64,000 bases of DNA from JACPFN01 sp964406135 (lineage in GTDB: Bacteria; Babelota; Babeliae; Babelales; Chromulinivoraceae). Shown here piece after piece: positions 1 through 10,312 of this stretch. Numbering within the stretch: position 1 is the stretch's first letter; every line of letters starts with the position of its first letter. The notes under the pieces are model-generated. The model was given only the letters and a program-made list of their open reading frames with translations. It did no database searches and was not told where the DNA came from. A program made the position numbers and the translations under genes. The stretch covers positions 1 through 64,000 of the forward strand of contig CAYOQO010000002.1 in assembly GCA_964406135.1 (NCBI GenBank), read 5' to 3'.

Positions 1-55
1 CTCAAAATCCCGCGATGGCGACATTGTGTCGGTTCGATTCCGACCCTTGGTACCA
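1..55 (+). tRNA. tRNA-Leu(CAA), 3' part
   Basis: The window opens inside a tRNA gene. An anticodon loop CTCAAAA gives anticodon CAA, followed by a long class II variable arm, a T arm with GGTTCGATTCC, and an acceptor strand that ends in an encoded CCA. The long variable arm and the CAA anticodon indicate tRNA-Leu. The 5' half lies outside the window. The 3' end closely matches the complete tRNA-Leu(TAA) near 22.5 kb, including the hairpin that follows. Confidence 0.85.
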
Positions 56-94
56 TTCATTTTTTCCAGAAATGAATGGCGGGCCATTCTTTTT
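53..94 (+). terminator. Hairpin overlapping the tRNA-Leu CCA end
   Basis: CCATTCATTT (53-62) and AAATGAATGG (70-79) form a perfect 10-bp stem, followed by a T-rich tract. The first bases of the stem are the CCA of the tRNA. The same stem follows the other tRNA-Leu at 22601. It probably works as an intrinsic terminator, with the mature 3' end freed by processing. Confidence 0.6.
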
Positions 95-157
95 AAATGA
101 TTTGTTTTTTACGTACCTATGGTACAAAATATTAAAAAATTGAAAAGGCGCGTACTC

Positions 158-499
158 ATGAATCTCGATTGTATCTTTTGCAAAATCATTGCACATCAAA
201 TTCCAAGCAAAAAAATTCAAGAAACTGATGACATGATTGTCATTGCAGACATTGCGCCCAAGGCACCGATTCATTATTTAATTATTCCTAAAAAACATAT
301 TAAAAATATTCAATCATGTTCTGATCAAGAACAAGAACTTTTAGGAAAAATTTTTTTGATGGCAAAAACATTGTCACACAATTTATCAGGTAATCAAGAA
401 TTTAAGCTTGTTGTAAATAATGGTGCTTCAGTTGGTCAAACTGTATTTCATCTGCATGTTCATTTTTTAGCAGGAAAAAATTTTAGCTTTGATGTTTAA
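158..499 (+). CDS. HIT family hydrolase (HINT-like)
   Basis: A 113-residue histidine-triad protein of the family that hydrolyses nucleoside phosphoramidates or related nucleotide conjugates. The family opening is seen at residues 4-9 (DCIFCK) and the triad HLHVH at 98-102. Length fits bacterial HINT proteins. An upstream in-frame ATG at 119 would add 13 residues, but family alignment favours the ATG at 158. The stop codon overlaps the convergent gene at 496 by four bases. The exact substrate cannot be read from sequence. Confidence 0.9.
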   Translation: MNLDCIFCKIIAHQIPSKKIQETDDMIVIADIAPKAPIHYLIIPKKHIKNIQSCSDQEQELLGKIFLMAKTLSHNLSGNQEFKLVVNNGASVGQTVFHLHVHFLAGKNFSFDV

Positions 500-1056
500 T
501 CATTTCTATTTTGACTCTCTTCTATCCATTTTTTTCGTTCAATAACAAAATTTACAAATTCTAAATTGACCTGAGCTTTGTTTTTTTGATAATGTTGTTT
601 TAAAATTTCTAAATCTGGCATTTCAAAAGTAGCTGTGCATTTTCGAACTAAAAGTTCCTGATCATCTGCCCAATCTTCACTTATTGTTTTGCATTTTTTA
701 ATTATTGGAACAAAACATGCTGCAAGCAAGCAAGATTTAAAAACATTTTCAGTGCTGGCGCAGTAGGGAATTGCTAATGTATACAAAATTAAACCTTTAA
801 AACCCCAAGAGTAGGCTTTTTTTTGATTCATGCAATCATAATTGTTTAAAGTATAACGACCAAAAAGATTATGCAATTCTTGTTCTTTGTTTTGATCATA
901 ATCTCTGCTCAGTTTTAACCATCTAAGATCTTCTGTTGTTGGGAGTGCAAGCCGTGAATCTTTTGATATTCCAAGTCGTTTGAATTTTTCTGAATTTGAA
1001 CATTGTACGTGTAGGCTTGTTATCAATGTTGTAATTATAAAAAAACATTTTTTCAT
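496..1056 (-). CDS. Secreted protein of unknown function
   Basis: A 186-residue protein with a typical N-terminal signal peptide (MKKCFFIITTLITSLHVQC, then polar sequence). A hydrophobic stretch near residues 85-115 may be a membrane segment, and the C-terminal third is charged and helical. I recognise no family. It starts one base after the end of the secreted hydrolase gene at 1058-2008 on the same strand, so the two are almost certainly co-transcribed. The cysteine at the end of the signal could suit a lipoprotein, but no clean lipobox is present. Confidence 0.7.
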   Translation of the reverse strand: MKKCFFIITTLITSLHVQCSNSEKFKRLGISKDSRLALPTTEDLRWLKLSRDYDQNKEQELHNLFGRYTLNNYDCMNQKKAYSWGFKGLILYTLAIPYCASTENVFKSCLLAACFVPIIKKCKTISEDWADDQELLVRKCTATFEMPDLEILKQHYQKNKAQVNLEFVNFVIERKKWIEESQNRND

Positions 1057-1057
1057 T

Positions 1058-2008
1058 TTACTCTCCTAAGTGATTGAAAAATTGCATAATTTTTTCAGTG
1101 TAAATTACTGGTGCTGTTGCATGAAAATTTGCATGAGCATCATGCTTGATCCACCAAGAATTTGGACATTGTAAATGATTCACTAAATTTTGAACAGGCG
1201 CAATAGGAACATACGGATCATTGATACAATGCACAAATAAAATTGGACATGAAACATTTTTGATTGCATGTGCAATACCTTCAATATTTTTATGATGATG
1301 TTTTAAAGTTAATCGATACGTTTGCAAAATTACGTAACAAAGTGGTTCTGTAATCCATGAACACCAACTATTTTTTAAGCGTTTGTAAATTTCTGCGCAC
1401 AATGTTGGTTCAACAATGTCAGTCATTGAAAACCAGCCACTATCAAAAATAATTCCTTGAATGTTTTTACAAGTTTTGCAATCAAATTGATTTAAATAAT
1501 CATATGCTTTGATAGCATGAAAAGCGCCTGAGCAAATTCCATGAATGATAATATTTTGTGGCAAATCATGCTCGTGATTATAATTTTGTAAAAATTTTAT
1601 TGCAGCAACAATATCTTGAAATTCTGTGGTGCCATAATTTTTTAAATTTTGGTATGAAAAAAGTGATCCTTCACTTTCTTGATGACCACGAGCATCAAAC
1701 ATGAAAAAATTGTAAGGTTGATGTGCAAACAGCGTATAAAATGATGCCATTCCTTCTTTGGTTCCAGGATAAAATCCAGCGCAGTACAAAATAGTGCCTT
1801 TAATTTTTTTTGTGGCACTTTGATCTTTTAAAAGTCCGCACAATTTTAATCCATCACTTGTGGTGAAATAAATTTTTTCAAATCCTTGAGCAAGTAAACT
1901 TTTTTGCACCTTTGTAGAATTTTGTAAAAATGTTGCGTCTAAAAAATCTGGTTGTGATGAAAAAATAGTGTGAAAAAATAATAAAAATATTAAAAATTTA
2001 AGTTTCAT
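1058..2008 (-). CDS. Secreted alpha/beta hydrolase with Cys at the nucleophile elbow
   Basis: A 316-residue protein with a signal peptide (about residues 1-18) and an alpha/beta-hydrolase core. The oxyanion region is YCAGFYPG (75-82). The strand and turn FFMFDARGHQESEG is typical of the serine aminopeptidase / dienelactone-hydrolase branch. The elbow reads HGICSG, so the nucleophile position in G-x-Nu-x-G is Cys159, not Ser. A later Asp (HCINDPYVP) and His (KHDAHANF) complete a triad. Exported esterase or peptidase-like activity is inferred; the substrate is unknown. It is first in a two-gene operon. Confidence 0.75.
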   Translation of the reverse strand: MKLKFLIFLLFFHTIFSSQPDFLDATFLQNSTKVQKSLLAQGFEKIYFTTSDGLKLCGLLKDQSATKKIKGTILYCAGFYPGTKEGMASFYTLFAHQPYNFFMFDARGHQESEGSLFSYQNLKNYGTTEFQDIVAAIKFLQNYNHEHDLPQNIIIHGICSGAFHAIKAYDYLNQFDCKTCKNIQGIIFDSGWFSMTDIVEPTLCAEIYKRLKNSWCSWITEPLCYVILQTYRLTLKHHHKNIEGIAHAIKNVSCPILFVHCINDPYVPIAPVQNLVNHLQCPNSWWIKHDAHANFHATAPVIYTEKIMQFFNHLGE

Positions 2009-2099
2009 AAAAGTCTTTCATGTCTTGTCATTCAAAATTAATTTGTTGCCTATAGTTTTTTATATTACGTTGTAAAAAATAAATAAAAAAGGATTTTGT

Positions 2100-3626
2100 A
2101 TGTTAATGATGACTATGGCAATATTTTTTTCAGTTATGTCGACAGGGATGATGAGTTTTTTGACCATGAACACGCAATTGGGGCCATGGGTTGCTCCGGT
2201 TTTTGTGGTCGTGTGCATGGTGTTTGTCATACCGTTCATCAAAAGCAAATGGTTTTATGAACATGCAATTGTTGCAATAGCTTCAGGATCCGCAGGTGGC
2301 ATGATTGGAATTTGCTTGGGTTTAAGTTTTCCATCATTTTATTTTTTGCACAAAGAATTATTTGAGTCATGGTTGGCCGAACCGATAAAATTATGTGCAG
2401 TTATTTTTTGTTTTGTGATGTCTGCATCGTTGTATGCACTTTTTTTAGGATTTTTTTTACGACATTATTTTTTGCATGAACCGCGAGCAAAATTTCCCAT
2501 GAGTCAGTTGGTGTATGATGTTATTTTTGTTGATGAGCAACAAAAATCGCATCATCGTATGGTGGCAGGAGTTGGTGTTGCAACGTTGTGGAATTCATTG
2601 ATGCTGCTTGGTCGATCATCACTTGCCGTGTATGCACCGCAATTGCACATGTTACCGCTGCTGTTGTCTGTAGGATTTGTTGCGGGCATGGTCATAGCGC
2701 TTCCGGTGTTTGTTGGATTTTGTATTCGATTGATTGTGCTTGATGGTGTACGTATGTACACTGGTTCAAATTTATCTTTAAATTCTTTTTTAATCACATT
2801 TTGCACGGGCATGCTCATGGTTGCATTAGCTCGAATGATATTTTTGGCATGGAAAAATAGAAAATCAAAAAAAGTTCATGAGCGCAATCAATATTGGCAC
2901 AAAAAAATTAAAGAACATAATATTTTTAAGTGGTACGCAGTTATTGTTGCAGGCATGTGCGCAATATTTTATTTTTTTGGTGGATTCTTAATCGTAAGTT
3001 TGTATACGCTTGTTGCAATTGCATGGCTTTCAAAATATATGGTTCAAATTATTTCTGAAGTTGGAATTATTGAAATTGATAGTTATGCATGGTTTGTGAT
3101 TTTGCCATTGGTTTATATGGTTGCACCAACATCTGATGTGGTTGTGGCAATTGCAGTTTTTGCAACATTGTGTTTGGGACTTATTGTTGATTTTATGTTT
3201 TCATACAAATTAGCTGACTTAGCAAAAATTTCGTATCACAAAATTATTCGATATCAATTGATTGCATCTTTTTGTGCAGCAATTGCTGCTGGGTTATTTT
3301 TTATTTGGTTTTGTACAACCTGGGGACTTTCATCTTTTGAATTTGTTACACCCAAAGCGCATGAACTAGATTCAATTATTAAATTTGGACAGTTTGATTT
3401 AAAAATTTTGATTGCAGGAATCTTGTGTGGTGTTGTAGTGTTGATGATAACGTCAGAATTATTGACGGTTATTGGAGCAATTTTAATGGCGCCATTTATG
3501 TCGGCAACGCTTGTTATTGCAGGAATGAGCGCACATCTTATTAAAAAAAGGGAGCGATGGTACCCTATGTGGTTTGGGGTGTATGCAGGTCATATGTTAT
3601 GGTTAATAATTCAAGTTATATTGTAA
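2100..3626 (+). CDS. Polytopic inner-membrane protein
   Basis: A 508-residue very hydrophobic protein with roughly 12-13 predicted membrane segments. A charged cytoplasmic-type loop lies at about residues 248-275 (rich in Lys, Arg and His). AAAGGA lies just upstream of the ATG. Glycine-rich helix pairs near residues 60-75 and 440-480 look transporter-like, and an OPT-type transporter is a weak possibility. I do not recognise a family with confidence. The secreted-protein gene at 3647 follows after 20 bases and may be co-transcribed. Confidence 0.75.
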   Translation: MLMMTMAIFFSVMSTGMMSFLTMNTQLGPWVAPVFVVVCMVFVIPFIKSKWFYEHAIVAIASGSAGGMIGICLGLSFPSFYFLHKELFESWLAEPIKLCAVIFCFVMSASLYALFLGFFLRHYFLHEPRAKFPMSQLVYDVIFVDEQQKSHHRMVAGVGVATLWNSLMLLGRSSLAVYAPQLHMLPLLLSVGFVAGMVIALPVFVGFCIRLIVLDGVRMYTGSNLSLNSFLITFCTGMLMVALARMIFLAWKNRKSKKVHERNQYWHKKIKEHNIFKWYAVIVAGMCAIFYFFGGFLIVSLYTLVAIAWLSKYMVQIISEVGIIEIDSYAWFVILPLVYMVAPTSDVVVAIAVFATLCLGLIVDFMFSYKLADLAKISYHKIIRYQLIASFCAAIAAGLFFIWFCTTWGLSSFEFVTPKAHELDSIIKFGQFDLKILIAGILCGVVVLMITSELLTVIGAILMAPFMSATLVIAGMSAHLIKKRERWYPMWFGVYAGHMLWLIIQVIL

Positions 3627-3646
3627 TTTTTTAAAAAAGGAAAAAT

Positions 3647-4237
3647 ATGAAACAAAAAAATATAATTTTTTTAATAAATGCTTTTTGGTTGATGCCGCTT
3701 GGTTTAAGTGCGTCATCTTTGCAGCAATTGTCGAGTGAAATTTCAAATACACATGTGGAATTAAAAAAAATTGATGATAAATACAATAAAGGGGACATTT
3801 CTTTAAAAAAATCAGAAGAAAAAAAATATCCTTTATGGAAGCAACTGGCAACATACTATAATTCTTTATCTTCTTTTTATTATTATAATTCAAAAAGTTC
3901 AATAGGGTTATCGATTCCTGCAAATTTTACAGCAATAACAATTTCAATACCAAATATGTCTGATGTATATTTCTCCGCGAGTGACATTGCTATGATTAAA
4001 AATTCATTCAAGTCAGGAGGCAATTTTGATGTTCGCATTTATTTTAATGCAGCATCTAAAATTATTTTTTATTCAGTTGTTAATATTACAAGTAATTTAA
4101 CTGTTACTTCGGGAGTTATTTCAACAAAATTAACTTCAGCTCCTGCAAGTTGGTATTTGTTAGTAGAGATTAATGGCAAATGGCAGGGAACTGAGTCTCA
4201 AGCTTTGAACAATTCAATTTATTTACAAGTAGCTTAA
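3647..4237 (+). CDS. Secreted protein of unknown function
   Basis: A 196-residue protein. Residues 1-22 form a signal peptide ending near LSASS, then comes a lysine-rich helical segment (about 25-65), and the rest is Ser/Thr/Asn-rich beta-like sequence. AAAAGGA precedes the ATG. The C-terminal half resembles a small extracellular beta domain in composition, as do the three tail-fibre-like proteins that converge on it, but I see no clear homology to them. Confidence 0.65.
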   Translation: MKQKNIIFLINAFWLMPLGLSASSLQQLSSEISNTHVELKKIDDKYNKGDISLKKSEEKKYPLWKQLATYYNSLSSFYYYNSKSSIGLSIPANFTAITISIPNMSDVYFSASDIAMIKNSFKSGGNFDVRIYFNAASKIIFYSVVNITSNLTVTSGVISTKLTSAPASWYLLVEINGKWQGTESQALNNSIYLQVA

Positions 4238-4267
4238 TTTCTTTTTGATAGGTGCCGTTTTTTTAAA

Positions 4268-5080
4268 TTAAATGACTTCTGCAACAACTAAATAGGTTGA
4301 TGCAACACCACCAAATTTTCTAGAGCCAGAACCTGAATTAACTTGATAGCTTCCACCACCAACGCGTATTTGATACGTTCGAGATGTTGTGGAAGCTGAA
4401 GGAGTAACATACAATAAAATACCACTATTGCTATTACTGCTGCTTCGAAGTCCAATATATTGTGCAGCAAGAGCATTTGCTGTTGAGTCAACAAATAATG
4501 ATACAATTGCAGGTGTTGATGCCGTAGGAGTTCCTGATGTTGAAAAGAAAATCAGTAAATTTGATGATGAGCTTTTTGGTGTAAAAGCTAAGGTTAAAAT
4601 TTGGGTTCCTTCAGTAATTTGAGGAATTGTATCATCATTTGGAATAGCAGATCCGCCGCTGGTACTAATTCTTGCGGTTGTTGAACTTGATGCAATTTGT
4701 AAAAGCCCAGTAAATGCCCAGCCAACAGTTCCGGCAACATTTTGTAAAACTTGATTAGCAGATCCAATTCCCAAACTTGAAAGAGCAGATCCATTACTTT
4801 GAATAACACCAGAACTTAAAGATGTTGCATTTGTTCCACCTCCAGAGATTGGTAATGTTGCAAAAGCAGGTAAGCTTGAAGCGCCTCCTGAAACAATAGG
4901 TTGCCCAGAAGTTCCAACAGAACTAATTGATTGAAGATTTGCGGTTGATGATATTCCTGCGCACATTAAACCATATGCAGTTGTTGTTGAAATTCCTGTG
5001 CCTCCAGAAGTGACTTGAGTTGGAGAGCTGATAATGATTGAAAAATTAAAAAGAAGGTATAAAAAAAATATATTTTTCAT
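4268..5080 (-). CDS. Secreted tail-fibre-like protein, copy 1
   Basis: A 270-residue protein: signal peptide (1-18), then Gly/Ser/Thr-rich repeats containing GGTG and GGGT turns (about 20-110), then a C-terminal beta domain from about residue 145. The segment DDTIPQITEGTQILTL followed by TPKS resembles the tips of phage tail fibres. Two paralogues follow in tandem (5095-5907 and 5944-6768), with stretches conserved even in DNA: compare 4572-4642, 5399-5469 and 6260-6330. A surface or secreted adhesin is inferred from this resemblance; no host target can be read. Confidence 0.75.
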   Translation of the reverse strand: MKNIFFLYLLFNFSIIISSPTQVTSGGTGISTTTAYGLMCAGISSTANLQSISSVGTSGQPIVSGGASSLPAFATLPISGGGTNATSLSSGVIQSNGSALSSLGIGSANQVLQNVAGTVGWAFTGLLQIASSSTTARISTSGGSAIPNDDTIPQITEGTQILTLAFTPKSSSSNLLIFFSTSGTPTASTPAIVSLFVDSTANALAAQYIGLRSSSNSNSGILLYVTPSASTTSRTYQIRVGGGSYQVNSGSGSRKFGGVASTYLVVAEVI

Positions 5081-5094
5081 GATTTTGTTTCAGT

Positions 5095-5907
5095 TTATAT
5101 GTATTCAATAACTATTAAATAGGTTGCAGCAACTCCACCAAATTTTCGAGCAGTAGCTCCAGCATTAATTTGAAAAGCACCGCCTCCAACGCGAGCTTGA
5201 TAAGTTCGAGAAGTAGTTGAAGCGGATGCTACAGTTGATTGTAAAACTCCGGAGTAACTTGCGCCTGATCCTCGCTGCCCAAGGTATCCTGCTGCAAATG
5301 CATTAGCTGTAGAATCTACAAATAATGCAGCAATGCCTGCAGAAGATGAAGTTGGAGTTCCTCCTGTTGCAAAAATAATAAGTAAATTGGAACTCGCACT
5401 TTTTGGTGTAAAAGCTAGGGTTAAAATTTGGGTTCCTTCTGTAATTTGAGGAATTGTATCATCATCTGGAATAGCAGATCCTGCAGTAGTATCAATTTTT
5501 GAAGTTGTGGAAGCTACAGAAATTTGAAGAACGCCGGTTAAAGACCAACCAACAGTTCCAGCACTATTTTTTAAAACTTGATTAGCAGATCCAATTCCAA
5601 GGCTTGATAAAACAGTACCGTTGCTTTGAATAACTCCTGAAGAAAGTGAAGTTGCTCCAGTTCCTCCTCCTGCAAATGTTAATCCTTGAAATGTTGGTAA
5701 GGCAGCTGCACCATTTGATACTAATGGATTGCCTGAAGATCCTAAACTTGCAATTGGTTGTAATGCTGAAATTGATGTGGTGCCACCACAAATGGCAGCA
5801 TATGCTGTCATGGATGTGGTTCCTGTTCCACCGTTGGGAACTGATGCTGGAGATCCGATAAGTATTGAAGTGCTGCATAATATGAAAAAAAATTTTGAGT
5901 AGTTCAT
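5095..5907 (-). CDS. Secreted tail-fibre-like protein, copy 2
   Basis: A 270-residue paralogue with the same order: signal peptide, GGTG-type repeats, LSSLGIGSANQVL linker and a C-terminal domain with DDTIPQITEGTQILTL. I chose the ATG at 5907 because AAAGGA lies just upstream and a proper signal peptide (MNYSKFFFILCSTSILIG) follows. An in-frame ATG at 5940 would bury the signal behind 11 polar residues. It is separated from copy 1 by 14 bases, so the array is probably one transcript. Confidence 0.75.
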   Translation of the reverse strand: MNYSKFFFILCSTSILIGSPASVPNGGTGTTSMTAYAAICGGTTSISALQPIASLGSSGNPLVSNGAAALPTFQGLTFAGGGTGATSLSSGVIQSNGTVLSSLGIGSANQVLKNSAGTVGWSLTGVLQISVASTTSKIDTTAGSAIPDDDTIPQITEGTQILTLAFTPKSASSNLLIIFATGGTPTSSSAGIAALFVDSTANAFAAGYLGQRGSGASYSGVLQSTVASASTTSRTYQARVGGGAFQINAGATARKFGGVAATYLIVIEYI

Positions 5908-5943
5908 AATTCCTTTTGTATCTATGACAGGGTATAGCATGAT

Positions 5944-6768
5944 TTATGCAAATTCAATAATGATGAGCATGGTTGATGCTACACCACCAAAAACTCTTCC
6001 CGATCCGTTACCATTAACTTTAAAACTGGTTGCACTTGAAGAACAACCAATTCGTATTTTGTAAGTTCGTGAAGTAGTTGAGGCTGAAGCAACAAAATAT
6101 TCTAAAGTTCCTGAATATGCTTCAGCGCTTGCAGATGCTGATATATATTGAGCAGCTAAAGCATTTGCAGTGCTATCAACAAATAATGCAGCAATCGCAG
6201 CATCACTACCAGTAGGAGTTCCTCCTGTGGCGAATAAAATAAGTAAATTCGAAGAAGCGCTTTTTGGTGTGATAGCTAAAGTTAAAATTTGAGTACCTTC
6301 GGTATTTTGAGGAATTGTGTCATCATCGGGAATGACTGATGATGCAGTATCAACTATAGCAGTAGTAGAAGTTGAAACCATTTGCAAAATATTGGTAAAG
6401 GCCCAACCAACAGTTCCTGCAACATTTTGTATAACTTGATTTGTTGATCCAATTCCCAAGCTTGAAAGAATAGATCCATTACTTTGAATAACACCAGAGC
6501 TTAAAGATGCTGCCCCAGTGCCGCCACCTGCAATACTGAGTGTTCCGTATGCAGGAAGTGCTCCAGCACCTGCAGAAATGAGTGCTTGGCCAGATGTTCC
6601 AGCTGTTCCAGTTGTTTGAAATGGGTCAATATTAGTTATTCCGCCACAAATAATTGCATAAGGAACTGCAAATGAAGTTGTTCCAGTACCGCCGTTGGTG
6701 ACAGCGACTGGTGATGCATAAATTATATTTTGCAAGATGCAAAGAAAAATAAAAACATACTGCTTCAT
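5944..6768 (-). CDS. Secreted tail-fibre-like protein, copy 3
   Basis: A 274-residue paralogue and the most diverged of the three; it is probably the promoter-proximal gene of the array. It has a signal peptide (1-18), GGTGTTS and GGGTGAASLSSG repeats, and the C-terminal domain with DDTIPQNTEGTQILTL and TPKS. The paralogues differ most in the distal part after the shared LFVDSTANA segment, as expected if the exposed tip diversifies. The function of all three is unproven. Confidence 0.75.
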   Translation of the reverse strand: MKQYVFIFLCILQNIIYASPVAVTNGGTGTTSFAVPYAIICGGITNIDPFQTTGTAGTSGQALISAGAGALPAYGTLSIAGGGTGAASLSSGVIQSNGSILSSLGIGSTNQVIQNVAGTVGWAFTNILQMVSTSTTAIVDTASSVIPDDDTIPQNTEGTQILTLAITPKSASSNLLILFATGGTPTGSDAAIAALFVDSTANALAAQYISASASAEAYSGTLEYFVASASTTSRTYKIRIGCSSSATSFKVNGNGSGRVFGGVASTMLIIIEFA

Positions 6769-6870
6769 ACTCTGCTCATGCTTTTTTATGACTATTATTT
6801 TTAATCAGTCATAGCATCTTTGCAGTGCAAAAACAATTGTGAATTTTAAATTTTGCAAAGTATGAAATTT

Positions 6871-7959
6871 TTACTTTTGTGCATAGGTAACTAAATATTT
6901 TTCAATAAATTCCATTAAATCACCGTCAAGAACTAATTCTGGTTGAAAATTTTCTATTTCAGTACGATGGTCTTTGACCATTTTGTAAGGATGTAGAATG
7001 TAAGATCGAATTTGAGAGCCCCATTCTGCTTTCTTTTTTTCAACTGAAGTTTTTGCTTTTTCTTCTTCAAGTTGTTTTTGTTTAAGTTTTGCCATAAGCA
7101 TTTTCATGGAAGTTTCACGGTTTTGAATTTGAGATCGTTCAATTTGGCATTGAACCACAATGCCTGTTGGCAAATGTGTGATGCGAACAGCAGATTCTGT
7201 TTTGTTAACATGTTGACCTCCAGCTCCGCCAGAACGATAGGTATCAACACGTAAATCTTTTGGATCAATTTCTATTTTTTCAGAAGCAGGAAGCTCTGGA
7301 GTGATGGTAACTGATGCAAAAGAAGTATGGCGACGTTTGTTGGCATCAAAGGGCGAAATTCGTACAAGTCGATGAACCCCATGTTCACTTTTTAAAAGAC
7401 CATAAGCATTTATGCCTTGAATATAAAGTGTTGCTGATTTAATTCCAGCTTCTTCACCATTTTGACATTCTAAAATAGTAACATTGAGTTTGTTTTGTTC
7501 GCAAAAACGAAGATACATGCGAAGTATCATATCTGCCCAATCTTGAGATTCTGTTCCTCCAGCGCCAGAATTGATGCTTAAAAAACATGATGATGCATCA
7601 TATTCTTCATGCAAAAGTAATTGAATTTTAAAGGCGATGGTTTGTTTTACAAGTTGACCTATTTCTTTATCAAGTTTTGCAATTTCTGATGAATCGTTTG
7701 CAAAAAGATCGATAAGTTCTGGTAACTCAGTAAAGCTTCTTACGATGGTATGATAATTGGTTGCAGCATTTTTAAATTTTTGAAGATCTTTTAAAATTTT
7801 GGTTCCGGCTTCACTTTGCCATAAATTTGGATCATGACTTTGCTGTGTGAGTATTGCAATTTGGTCTTCAATGTTTGAAGAGATCCAATATTCTTGAATG
7901 ATTTTGATATGAGGAGCTAAATTTTTTAATTTTTCATGTAATTGGTCTGCAAGTACCAT
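6871..7959 (-). CDS. prfB: Peptide chain release factor 2
   Basis: RF2 terminates translation at UAA and UGA codons. The 362-residue protein has the anticodon-mimic motif SPF (within VRISPFDANKRR) and the catalytic GGQ at residues 247-249, in SGGAGGQHVNKT. Length matches the family. The frame is open from the ATG, so the programmed +1 frameshift near codon 25 found in many prfB genes is absent. The gene diverges from the rRNA operon; a TATACT box lies about 45 bases upstream of the start, with no clear -35. Confidence 0.96.
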   Translation of the reverse strand: MVLADQLHEKLKNLAPHIKIIQEYWISSNIEDQIAILTQQSHDPNLWQSEAGTKILKDLQKFKNAATNYHTIVRSFTELPELIDLFANDSSEIAKLDKEIGQLVKQTIAFKIQLLLHEEYDASSCFLSINSGAGGTESQDWADMILRMYLRFCEQNKLNVTILECQNGEEAGIKSATLYIQGINAYGLLKSEHGVHRLVRISPFDANKRRHTSFASVTITPELPASEKIEIDPKDLRVDTYRSGGAGGQHVNKTESAVRITHLPTGIVVQCQIERSQIQNRETSMKMLMAKLKQKQLEEEKAKTSVEKKKAEWGSQIRSYILHPYKMVKDHRTEIENFQPELVLDGDLMEFIEKYLVTYAQK

Positions 7960-8333
7960 AGCCGTTTCTTTACTTTATATATATAGGGGTATAAATATGC
8001 AGATAGTATACTTGGTTTTTTGATCTAAAAAAATAGTTATGAAATTTTGTGGTGCCAAGAAGACAAAATTGATGATTTTTTGAATAAATTGTTTTGCAAA
8101 ATATAGAGAAAAACAATTAAAATTTGTTCTTTTTTGTATAAAAAATGACCTTTTTTGCAAAATTTTGAATAAATTTTCAAAAGGCTCTCTTGATCGATGC
8201 TTTGAGTGAAAAAGTAACGTTTTTTGCTATTGCAAAAGCGTTTTTTGAGGGTTTTGATGATGTGAAACTTTGTCAAAATGTGATTCACTTCAGGGAATTT
8301 TTTAATTTTTTTTAAAAATCTTGCAAAAATGAG

Positions 8334-8362
8334 TTGACTTTGATCGGTATTGGAAGTATTCT
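8334..8362 (+). promoter_or_regulatory. Probable rRNA operon promoter
   Basis: TTGACT (8334-8339), a 17-base spacer and TATTCT (8357-8362) form a good sigma-70-type promoter about 220 bases before the 16S gene. The same two hexamers with the same spacing occur upstream of rpsI at 41173. The 7960-8589 region shows no convincing gene; apart from this promoter, a boxA-like site and a processing stem it is featureless AT-rich DNA. Confidence 0.6.
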
Positions 8363-8478
8363 TGTTTTTGTAATCAATTGAAATCCAAGACATCAAACGG
8401 CGATCAAAAGCCAAATCTGATGTCGAAAATTAAAAAATGTTTATAACGCAGTCCCCCTCAAAAAGGGATTCGTTCGAA

Positions 8479-8489
8479 ATCTTTGAAAT
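8479..8489 (+). promoter_or_regulatory. boxA-like antitermination site, 16S leader
   Basis: ATCTTTGAAAT occurs here in the leader and again at 10471-10481 in the 16S-23S spacer. Position and the TCTTT-A core resemble the boxA element that NusB/S10 binds for rRNA antitermination. The assignment rests on this repetition and location only. Confidence 0.4.
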
Positions 8490-8562
8490 CGCGAGAAATT
8501 TAAAATTTTTTTCGCAATCAAATAAGTCTTAATCGTCTTGTTTGGTTGTGTAAATAAAGATT

Positions 8563-10199
<1,637 letters not shown>

Positions 10200-10210
10200 T
10201 TCATGATTTC

Positions 10211-10286
10211 GGGCCTATAGCTCAGTTGGCAGAGCGCCCTGTTGATAACGGGGAGGTCAGTCGTTCGAGCCGACTTAGGCCCACCA
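10211..10286 (+). tRNA. tRNA-Ile(GAT)
   Basis: A complete 76-base tRNA in the 16S-23S spacer. The acceptor GGGCCTA pairs with TAGGCCC, the anticodon is GAT at 10244-10246, and CCA is encoded. Confidence 0.96.
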
Positions 10287-10312
10287 ATTAAAAGGTGGGT
10301 GCGAGTAAAATT

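Noticed and set aside
2552..2818. Antisense open frame inside the polytopic membrane protein gene
   Set aside because: It is a mirror of the coding strand's codon pattern, with no ribosome site.
4268..6768. Prophage remnant
   Set aside because: Only the fibre-like proteins are present; no integrase, capsid, terminase or lysis gene is nearby and each protein has a bacterial signal peptide.
7840..7959. Programmed frameshift in prfB
   Set aside because: The frame is open from the ATG with no in-frame stop near codon 25 and no CTTTGA slip site, so the common RF2 autoregulation is absent.
8037..8414. 125-codon open frame on the minus strand upstream of 16S
   Set aside because: It overlaps the likely rRNA promoter, is dominated by Lys/Phe/Ile as expected of AT-rich noncoding DNA, has no ribosome site and resembles no family.
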